Of a DNA stretch of 32,904 nt, positions 23,592 through 30,494 are shown piece after piece (positions within the stretch are counted from its first letter, which is position 1; the number at the start of each line of letters is the position of its first letter). The stretch is from Acidobacterium sp. (GTDB taxonomy: Bacteria > Acidobacteriota > Terriglobia > Terriglobales > Acidobacteriaceae): NCBI GenBank assembly GCA_027315385.1, contig DAHUYD010000071.1, forward strand, positions 1 to 32,904, read 5' to 3'. Made by a program: the position numbers and the translations under genes. Under the pieces are notes generated by a model, which was given only the letters and a program-made list of their open reading frames with translations, ran no database searches and had not been told where the DNA came from.

Positions 23592-24552
23592 GGCCGGCCT
23601 CGTTTGCCCGGCGCCCCCGGTACGTGAGCCAGAGACTGAGAGCGAGAAGCAGCACTGCCCCGATGAGGAATTTTATGGCGACCGGCGCGCCCGAGGGGGA
23701 AAGAAAGCCCTCGAACGTGCCGGCAATGATCAGCAGAGGCACGGTTCCGGCAAGCAGGCGGATGGATTCGCCTGCGGCCCGTCTGAGCGAGTCGCGGCGC
23801 GAATAAATGCCCGGGAACAAGAGGCCCGAGGCGAGGCGCAGGCCGGCGCCGCCGGAGATGAAGATGCTGGGCAGCTCCAGCGCGCCGTGGGCGGCAACAA
23901 AGCTCCAGAGGTCGAGGGACATGCGGGCCTGAGCGCAGGCCATACCGATTACTCCCATCAGCATGCCATTGAGGAACAGAAGCTCCAGCGTTTCGAGGCC
24001 GGCGGTGATTCCCCCGGCGAACGCCACGAAGCAGACGCTGATGTTGTTGGTCATGATCGCACTGGAGGCCTGTGGCTTGATCGTGACAATGCTCTGGGTC
24101 CACATCTGATGGTGCTCGATAGAGGAGACCATCTTGGGGCCGAGCAGCAGGCGCATGAACGCGGGGCTCCTGAAAGTGAGCAGCGCGCCGAGCGCGCCTC
24201 CCACGAGAAAGACGAGCAATGCCGCCGCGACCCAGGGAAAGAGCCTGCGGAAGAGACGCGGGTATTCGACGGCGAAAAAGCGCAGAATCCGGCGGGACTC
24301 CAGCTTCTTTCCGGAGTAAACGCGATTATGTGCCCGCGCCAGCAGCTGGTTCAGGTATTCTTCCTGCGTGCGGGAACCGCGATCGGCGCGTACGGCGGAG
24401 AGATCCTGGGCGATCTGGCGGTAGAGGAGGCCAAGCTCGCGCACCTCATCGCTGGAAAGGGATCTGAGGCCGGAGGTTTCCGCCTGGTGCAAAAGGAAGT
24501 CGAGCCGCTGCCACAGCGCCTGGCGTTGCTCGATCCAGCGGTTTGAAATCAT
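23551..24552 (-). CDS. Stage II sporulation protein M-like membrane protein
   Basis: A 333-residue membrane protein of the SpoIIM/DUF95 family with about five to six helices. It has an N-terminal helical cytoplasmic part (WIEQRQALWQRLDFLLHQAE). Conserved segments are IMTNNISVCFVAFAGGITAG and AAHGALELPSIFISGGAGLRLA, the hallmark of this family. No sporulation is implied; the family is widespread. I chose ATG 24552 over GTG 24579 because the latter would overlap the divergent RDD gene and has no ribosome-binding site. It is on the opposite strand within the MoxR cluster, as Rv3694c is in M. tuberculosis as recalled. Confidence 0.88.
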   Translation of the reverse strand: MISNRWIEQRQALWQRLDFLLHQAETSGLRSLSSDEVRELGLLYRQIAQDLSAVRADRGSRTQEEYLNQLLARAHNRVYSGKKLESRRILRFFAVEYPRLFRRLFPWVAAALLVFLVGGALGALLTFRSPAFMRLLLGPKMVSSIEHHQMWTQSIVTIKPQASSAIMTNNISVCFVAFAGGITAGLETLELLFLNGMLMGVIGMACAQARMSLDLWSFVAAHGALELPSIFISGGAGLRLASGLLFPGIYSRRDSLRRAAGESIRLLAGTVPLLIIAGTFEGFLSPSGAPVAIKFLIGAVLLLALSLWLTYRGRRANEAGPTASPAPLLPNTR

Positions 24553-24570
24553 GGCGGTCGGGATCCCCGG

Positions 24571-25428
24571 ATGACTCACATGAGCGCAATCGATAGTGGA
24601 GCAGCCGAAACTCCCGATCAGCTTACCATCGAAACTCCCGAACAGGTCGCGATTCGGTTTCCGTTGGCAGGAGTGGGCAGCCGGTTTCTTGCTCTGCTCA
24701 CGGACAGCCTCATCCAGGTTGCCGGATACGTCGTTCTGATCTTACTTCTGGTATTGATAGCGACTAATCTGCCGAAGTCGCCTGCGCCGGCTGGCGGGAG
24801 CGGAGAGAAATGGGTTATCGCCTTCCTGATTATCCTCGGCTTTTTGCTTTACTGGGGCTATTTCACACTGTTTGAGGCGTTCTGGAACGGGCAGACACCG
24901 GGGAAGAAGCTGTGCAGGCTCCGCGTGATCCGCGACTCCGGGCGCCAAATCACCCTGTTCGAATCGATGACGCGTAACCTGCTTCGCTTCATCGACCAGA
25001 TGCCTGGTTTCTATGCGGTCGGCGTGGTTGCGATGTGGTGCAACCGGCAGAACAAGCGGCTGGGAGATCTCGCGGCGGGCACGCTGGTCGTGCACGAGCG
25101 CGCGGCGGAGATGCCGGTGTGGAGCGGCGGCGCGTCGCGCACCATCACGGCGCAGGTGTTTGCGCAGGCTGCCACCCCCACGCCGGCCGCGCCGCCACCG
25201 GTGGATCTGCCGGCGGACGCGGTGGCGCGGCTTTCTGCCGACGACCTGAACGTCATCGATCACTTTTTTGCGCGTGCCATCGATATCGACATCCCGCGGC
25301 GCGAGCAGCTCGCGGCGCGGCTGGCCGGGCAGATGACGGCCAGAATGGGCGTGGAGATGCCCCCAGGCGCGATGCCCGAGCGCGTGCTCGAGTCGATCGC
25401 TCACATTTTGCGCGGGCTCCGGCGGTGA
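24571..25428 (+). CDS. RDD-family membrane protein
   Basis: A 285-residue protein. The RDD domain covers about 25-190: a helix pair (GSRFLALLTDSLIQVAGYVV, then VIAFLIILGFLLYWGYF), then WNGQTPGKKLCRLRVIRDSG and KRLGDLAAGTLVVHE. These are family signatures, although the Arg-Asp-Asp core is only partly kept (SRFLALLTD). The C-terminal 90 residues form a soluble helical extension ending in RR. Start ATG 24571 or ATG 24580; neither has a clear ribosome-binding site, and only 18 bases separate it from the divergent SpoIIM-like start. Function unknown; it completes the MoxR cluster. Confidence 0.9.
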   Translation: MTHMSAIDSGAAETPDQLTIETPEQVAIRFPLAGVGSRFLALLTDSLIQVAGYVVLILLLVLIATNLPKSPAPAGGSGEKWVIAFLIILGFLLYWGYFTLFEAFWNGQTPGKKLCRLRVIRDSGRQITLFESMTRNLLRFIDQMPGFYAVGVVAMWCNRQNKRLGDLAAGTLVVHERAAEMPVWSGGASRTITAQVFAQAATPTPAAPPPVDLPADAVARLSADDLNVIDHFFARAIDIDIPRREQLAARLAGQMTARMGVEMPPGAMPERVLESIAHILRGLRR

Positions 25429-25443
25429 GGGCGGAGCCCGCGC
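25410..25443. terminator. Shared 12-bp hairpin terminator with RDD stop codon in its loop
   Basis: Arms 25410-25421 and 25432-25443 pair perfectly over 12 bases with a 10-base loop. The RDD stop codon (25426-25428) is inside the loop, and the receptor gene's stop (25450) is 7 bases away. TTT follows on the plus strand and AAAA on the other flank, so it can serve both convergent genes. Confidence 0.7.
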
Positions 25444-25449
25444 TTTCCC

Positions 25450-28400
25450 TCAGAACGTGAACCTTGCTCCGAACTGGAACTGCCGGGGCTGATTTACAGT
25501 ATCGGTGATCTGGCCGAATGTCGCCGCGATGGATGGCTGCGAGAGCACGTCGGAGATCGCCGGCACCGAAGGCATGCCCATCTGCGGCGTATTGGTGATG
25601 TTATAGGAGGAAATCTCGAAGCGTAGGTTCCTCTGCTCTCCCATCGGGAAGGACTTATACAACGAGATATCCAGATCCTTTGCTCCCATGGCGCGGACAT
25701 GGTCCAGATAGGCCGGCGCGCTGCCTGGAACGAACGGGCTGGCGGGATTCTGAAAACAGTTTGGAGTAAACCAGTGGGCTACCGTATGCGGCGCGTTGAA
25801 GGAAGGATTGCAGGTTAGATTGGGCCGCTGATTGAAATAGGAGACGCCGGTGATGGGAGTACCCACCGTAGGCGAGGCGATGGGAATCCCGTCGCTGAGG
25901 TAGACGATGCCGTTGGCGGTCCAGTCGCCCAGAACAGCGTCGCCGACGCCGTGGAGACTGATGGCCCTGTTCTTCCCGATCGGGAGATCGTAGGAGACCT
26001 CGCCGGTGAACTGATACTTGATGTCCTGCGGGCTGACGGAGTGCTCGTATTGAAGGTCCTTGATATCCTGCGCGGCGCCAAGATGGTCGCCGACAAAGCC
26101 GAGGGGAGGGTTGCCGTCGTCGGTGATGAGCTTGCCCCAGGTGAACCCCTCCACAGTGGTGAAGTGGTGGGTGAGGCGCTTCTCCAGCTTGATCTGCATG
26201 GAGCTGTAGTCGGAGTCGCCGACGGGATCCCCATTGAGCAGCACACCGTTGCCGGAGCCGTAACTGCCGCTGCCGAATTGCGGAAACTCCTGCAGCGAGA
26301 CCCACAGAGGCACCGTGGACGAGCCGTAATTGTTGTTTGTGCTGGGCTGGATGGGGGCCCAGGTGTTGTTCACCATCTGGCAGGCGGGGTTCGAAGTGTC
26401 GACGCACAGAGCTGCGCCGTACTTTTGAATGGTCTCAATGCTCAGGGTATTCGCGTCGACAACGCCGAAGGGAGCAAAGAGGCCGCGGCTGCCCACGTAA
26501 GCCATGCTCAGGACCATCTGACCAGGCATCTGCCATTCAAAGCCGAAATTGAAGTCATAGGTGGTGGGCGTGCGCTGCGAGTGGAGTACGGTGTTCAGAG
26601 TTGTGCCCAGATTGGTGGCGTATCCGGAGGGATGATTGATGAAGGGCACCACTCCGTTGGGGAAAGGATTGGTGAGGGAATAAATGCCCGTGACGCTGGG
26701 CGCGGGACTGCCCGGCGCGGCGCCCACGCAGGCCGAGGTGCCGTTATAGACGGTGTTGCCATCGGCGTTGAAACAGGTGGCGTTCCAGAACGTCGAGGTG
26801 GAGTAGCCGTCGCTGTCGAGCAGCGCGCTGCCCACCATCTCCGGGCTGGGACCGTAGTAGATTCCAGCGCCGCCCCGGAACATGAGCGTCTTCATGGGCT
26901 GGAAGGCAAAGCCAAGACGCGGCCCGATGTTGGCCAGGTTGGTGGTGAACGGTGTGCGGTCGCCGCCGTTCACGTAGACCTCCGCGCCCGTATACGGAAC
27001 GCCGCTGGCGGTGGCGGAGATTGACGGATTGAAGTATTCCAGACGGTTGTGGCGCTCGGTCCGGCCGCCGAAGACGTCCCAGCGTAGTCCGGCCGTGACG
27101 GTCAACTTCTCTATGGGGTGGTAAGTGTCCTGGATGAAGGCTCCATAGTACGGACTGGCTTCCGCCACAAAAAGGTCCTTGGTGAAATTAGGAGCGTCTC
27201 CGCCTTCGTATCCCGGTTGCTCGCCCATTCCGATCAGGAACGAGGCGAAGTCGCTGCCGCCGACGCCGCTTGCGACGGTTTGGTCGGTCGCGGATATGTC
27301 AAAGGCATAGGATCCGGAAGGTGAGGGCGGCTGGCCCACATTCAGAAACCTCTTCATGTACTCGAAGCCTGCGCTCAGTTCATGCCTGCCGATGACTTTC
27401 GTGAGCGTCGCGCTGGCGTCGCTGTTTTCGCTGGCGTACTGGAAGGTGTTGTAGTTGGCTGTGCCCCCGACGCCGCCTCCCACATCGTCGAAGAGGACAT
27501 AGGGAAGAGTCTTATAGTTCTCTTCGGCCGCGGTGGGCGTGACAAAACCGAGCGTGGCGAGGTTATCCTGCGAACTTTGTGCTGGGTCGCCGCCCTGGTT
27601 TTCGAAATGGCGCGTGAAGGAGTAGCGCAACTGCAGCGCGGTGGTTGAATTCAGGGTGTAATCGTCCGCCAGCAGGATATTTTGCGCGTGGGTCTCGTTC
27701 TGCGCGTAAAAGGGATCCCATGCATTGTTGAAGGCGTTGACCAGCGAATTGAAGAGATGGTCCCAGGAGTAGCGGCCGAAGATATGCTGCTTCTCGCTCT
27801 TATCCCAGTCGATGCGGGCGTCGAATTTATGCCATTCCAGAGGATCGACGCCGGGGACGATAAGGTTGTTGGTGGCGCCGTCCGGAGACTGATCGCACGT
27901 CCCGGGATTGGGAGCGTTGCACTTGGGCATCTCGGACAGAAACTTCAACGCGATGGGGTTCGGATTGGTGATTACGTTCCCGGGAAAGGGCTGGCGAGTC
28001 CCGTCGGGGTTGTCGGGCAGCAGAGGGTCGTAGATGGTGAAGCTATCGTGAGAGAAGTCGCCGGTGCGCTCCGCGCTGGTGGGCACGGTGAAGATATTCG
28101 AGCCGTCGTAGAGAGCCTGTTGAGTATCTTCGTAATCGCCAAAGAAGAAGAGCTTCCGGTGGATGATGGGTCCGCCGATGGCCGCGCCTTCCTGATAACG
28201 GTGATACGACAGGGGTGTATTGGGCAGGCCCGAGCCGAGCTGGAGCTGCTTGTTGAAGTACTCGTTGGAGGAGAGAGCGTTGGGGCGGAAGACACCGAAT
28301 ACATCGCCGTGGAATGCGTCGCCGCCTGACTTGGTCGCCAGGCTGATCACGCCCGCGCCTCCGCTTTGATAAGAAGCCGGGGTGTTCTGCGTTTCCATAC

Positions 28401-29124
28401 GCTCTTCTTCCACGTCGTCTTCGGGTATCATGAGCGCGGGGATGATGCCGCCGGCGTTATTTTCGGCGATGCCCACCGGGCTGCCGTCCACCATGTAATA
28501 GACCGAGCCGATGATAGAACCGTTGAAGGTGTAGGAAGACACGTCGATCCCTGGCCGTCCGTTGGTGATGCTCGCGATCTGCTGCGAGTTGGACGAGTTG
28601 GGGCTGCCGTTCGCGGGAGTGACGCCTGGGCTGAGCTGGACCATGTCATACACATCGCGATTGAGCAGTGGCATGCGATCGATGGTCGCGGCTGAGATTA
28701 GCTGGCCAACGGTCGAGTTGCTGGGCTCGATGAGGCTGGATGCCTGGTTGACCGTGACGACCTGCTGTACCTGTCCGACGCGCAGGGCTACGTCGACGAC
28801 GGTTGTCTGGTCGACGCTGACGCTGATGCCGTTGCGAACCACGGTGGCGAAGCCTGAGCGGCTGGCGGTGATCTGATACACACCGGGGTTGAGCGAGATG
28901 AAGGTGTAGAAGCCGCCACCGCTCGACGTGGTTTGCCGCGCCGCGCCGGTGGCCGTGTCGACCAGCCTGACGGTGACGCCAGAAACCACCGCTCCGCTGG
29001 GGTCGGTGACGGTTCCGTTGATGCTGCCGCGGCCGGCCTGGCCGAGCGCGGCCGTGCCCATGGCGAGCACCAGGACAGCGATGCAGAGTAAGGAGCGGGT
29101 TCCGGCGATTCCCCCTGAGTTCAT
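25450..29124 (-). CDS. Oar-like TonB-dependent outer-membrane receptor
   Basis: A 1,224-residue outer-membrane protein. A signal sequence (about 1-28) is followed by a carboxypeptidase-regulatory-like beta domain (about 30-115: GSINGTVTDPSGAVVSGVTV ... GFYTFISLNPGVYQITASRS), a plug region (about 115-260) and a long barrel ending in Phe (FQFGARFTF), as needed for barrel insertion. It resembles the Oar family of the Myxococcus type and probably imports oligosaccharides using TonB. GGAGGG 5 bases before ATG 29124 fixes the start, 20 codons inside the longest frame. A strong promoter with a LacI-type palindrome lies upstream, and the LacI gene is divergent, so it is likely under sugar control. 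The substrate is not readable from sequence. Confidence 0.92.
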   Translation of the reverse strand: MNSGGIAGTRSLLCIAVLVLAMGTAALGQAGRGSINGTVTDPSGAVVSGVTVRLVDTATGAARQTTSSGGGFYTFISLNPGVYQITASRSGFATVVRNGISVSVDQTTVVDVALRVGQVQQVVTVNQASSLIEPSNSTVGQLISAATIDRMPLLNRDVYDMVQLSPGVTPANGSPNSSNSQQIASITNGRPGIDVSSYTFNGSIIGSVYYMVDGSPVGIAENNAGGIIPALMIPEDDVEEERMETQNTPASYQSGGAGVISLATKSGGDAFHGDVFGVFRPNALSSNEYFNKQLQLGSGLPNTPLSYHRYQEGAAIGGPIIHRKLFFFGDYEDTQQALYDGSNIFTVPTSAERTGDFSHDSFTIYDPLLPDNPDGTRQPFPGNVITNPNPIALKFLSEMPKCNAPNPGTCDQSPDGATNNLIVPGVDPLEWHKFDARIDWDKSEKQHIFGRYSWDHLFNSLVNAFNNAWDPFYAQNETHAQNILLADDYTLNSTTALQLRYSFTRHFENQGGDPAQSSQDNLATLGFVTPTAAEENYKTLPYVLFDDVGGGVGGTANYNTFQYASENSDASATLTKVIGRHELSAGFEYMKRFLNVGQPPSPSGSYAFDISATDQTVASGVGGSDFASFLIGMGEQPGYEGGDAPNFTKDLFVAEASPYYGAFIQDTYHPIEKLTVTAGLRWDVFGGRTERHNRLEYFNPSISATASGVPYTGAEVYVNGGDRTPFTTNLANIGPRLGFAFQPMKTLMFRGGAGIYYGPSPEMVGSALLDSDGYSTSTFWNATCFNADGNTVYNGTSACVGAAPGSPAPSVTGIYSLTNPFPNGVVPFINHPSGYATNLGTTLNTVLHSQRTPTTYDFNFGFEWQMPGQMVLSMAYVGSRGLFAPFGVVDANTLSIETIQKYGAALCVDTSNPACQMVNNTWAPIQPSTNNNYGSSTVPLWVSLQEFPQFGSGSYGSGNGVLLNGDPVGDSDYSSMQIKLEKRLTHHFTTVEGFTWGKLITDDGNPPLGFVGDHLGAAQDIKDLQYEHSVSPQDIKYQFTGEVSYDLPIGKNRAISLHGVGDAVLGDWTANGIVYLSDGIPIASPTVGTPITGVSYFNQRPNLTCNPSFNAPHTVAHWFTPNCFQNPASPFVPGSAPAYLDHVRAMGAKDLDISLYKSFPMGEQRNLRFEISSYNITNTPQMGMPSVPAISDVLSQPSIAATFGQITDTVNQPRQFQFGARFTF

Positions 29125-29143
29125 GCGCACCCTCCGGAAATGC

Positions 29144-29171
29144 TGGACTTCAAACGTTTGAATGGTATATG
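29144..29171 (+). promoter_or_regulatory. Possible lacI promoter overlapping the operator
   Basis: TGGACT (29144-29149, 4/6) and TATATG (29166-29171, 4/6) with a 16-base spacer. The palindrome falls in the spacer, which would allow autoregulation. Weaker than the opposite promoter. Confidence 0.3.
29149..29162. promoter_or_regulatory. LacI-type palindromic operator TTCAAACGTTTGAA
   Basis: A perfect 14-base palindrome with the central CG typical of LacI/GalR operators. It lies at about +4 to +17 relative to the predicted receptor transcript start, and between the -35 and -10 elements of a weaker plus-strand promoter for lacI. The divergent LacI protein is the obvious ligand. Confidence 0.78.
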
Positions 29172-29200
29172 AATGTAGGAACATTTAACGCACCTGTCAA
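29172..29200 (-). promoter_or_regulatory. Strong promoter of the receptor gene
   Basis: On the minus strand a perfect -35 TTGACA (29195-29200) and a -10 TACATT (29172-29177, 4/6) are separated by exactly 17 bases. The start of transcription is predicted near 29165, immediately before the palindromic operator. Confidence 0.7.
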
Positions 29201-29290
29201 GGGGCAAAAGCGGGAGCGCTGTTGATGGCGCTCCCCTGGGCTCACCGGTGGTCCGGGCGGCAAGGGCCAGGCGCAGGGAAGGAGATGGTC

Positions 29291-30490
29291 GTGGCGAAGC
29301 GCGAATCGGGACACGTGACGCTGTCCGACGTGGCTCACGCCTGCCAACTCTCCGTCTCCACGGTATCGATCGTGCTGAGCGAGGCACCGCTTTCCCGGCA
29401 TGTGGCTGAGACCACGCGGCAGCGCATTCGCGCGATGGCGCGGCGGCTCGGATACCATCCGGACGCCTATGCGCGGTCGCTGCGGCGGCGGCGCACGCAG
29501 ACGATTGGGGTGCTGGCGTTCGACATGTCGGACCCGTTCTGCATTCCGGTGATTCGCGGGATCGAGGACGGGCTGCAGCCGGCGAATTATTTTTCGCTCC
29601 TGGTCAACGCGCAGACGCAGCGGAAACTCTTCGACAGCTATTTGCGGATGATCCTGGAGCGGCGGGCCGAAGGCGTGATTGTCATCGCGAGCTGGGTGTT
29701 CGAAGAAGCCAACCTGCTCGCCGACGTCGAAAAGAATCATGTGCCCATTGTGATTGTGGGCCGCGATCTGACCGCGCGCAGAATTCCATCGGTGCTGGTG
29801 GATAACCACGCCGGAGGCGCGCTGGCGATGCGGCACCTTCATGCGCTGGGGCATCGGCGGATCGCGGTGATCCGTGGCCCGGAGGAAATGTTCGACAGCG
29901 AGCCGCGCTGGGCCGGCATCCGGCACGCGGCCGCCGAGACGGGAGTGCGGCTGGATTCCCGTTTGATATTTCAGCTGCCGAACCGCGTGGACCCGCGATC
30001 GGGATTTGAAGGGGGCCTGCAACTGACGCGGGAGATGCTGGCTTCGAGACGAGACTTCACGGCAGTGCTGGCATTCGACGATTTGACAGCGCTGGGAGTG
30101 GTGCGGGGGCTCGCTGAGGCGGGACTGCGCGTCCCCGAGAATTGCTCGGTGGTGGGCTTTGACGATATCCTGCCCGCTGCCCTGGCCACGCCGGGAGTGA
30201 CGACCATTCGCCAGCCGCTGCGGGAGATGGGATTGCTGGCGACGCAGCGAATGCTGAAGGCGCTTGAGCAGCCGCGCGCGGGAGGTCCGCACAGGTTTCG
30301 TTTGCAGATGCTGACCCCGGAACTGGTGGAACGCGGCTCATCCGCGCCGCCTGCGGTCCGGGAGCGGGCGCGTCGGCGAGGGTTATTGGCGAGTGAAGAA
30401 GTCGTGTTGTCGGGAAATGAGTCCGCAGCAGAAAGTTCAGAACACAGCTCAGAAGCTCGCGGCTTGCCGAAGGGCGAGCGGGGAAGGTGA
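29291..30490 (+). CDS. LacI-family transcriptional regulator
   Basis: A 399-residue regulator. The N-terminal HTH (VTLSDVAHACQLSVSTVSIVLSE, about 9-31) and hinge (RRLGYHPDAYARSLRRRRT) are followed by a periplasmic-binding-like sugar domain (TIGVLAFDMSDPF ... VVGFDDILPAALATPGVTTI). The C-terminus has about 50 extra polar residues. I chose GTG 29291 because AAGGAG lies 6 bases upstream; the ATG at 29285 sits directly against that site. It is divergent from the Oar-like receptor and 4 bases upstream of the GH2 gene, and probably controls both through the palindrome at 29149-29162. The effector sugar is unknown. Confidence 0.92.
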   Translation: MAKRESGHVTLSDVAHACQLSVSTVSIVLSEAPLSRHVAETTRQRIRAMARRLGYHPDAYARSLRRRRTQTIGVLAFDMSDPFCIPVIRGIEDGLQPANYFSLLVNAQTQRKLFDSYLRMILERRAEGVIVIASWVFEEANLLADVEKNHVPIVIVGRDLTARRIPSVLVDNHAGGALAMRHLHALGHRRIAVIRGPEEMFDSEPRWAGIRHAAAETGVRLDSRLIFQLPNRVDPRSGFEGGLQLTREMLASRRDFTAVLAFDDLTALGVVRGLAEAGLRVPENCSVVGFDDILPAALATPGVTTIRQPLREMGLLATQRMLKALEQPRAGGPHRFRLQMLTPELVERGSSAPPAVRERARRRGLLASEEVVLSGNESAAESSEHSSEARGLPKGERGR

Positions 30491-30494
30491 TGGC

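Noticed and set aside
25951-27024. A 357-codon open frame antisense to the receptor gene
   Set aside because: Shadow frame, Gly/Val-rich, no domain; the receptor frame is continuous with signal peptide and terminal Phe.
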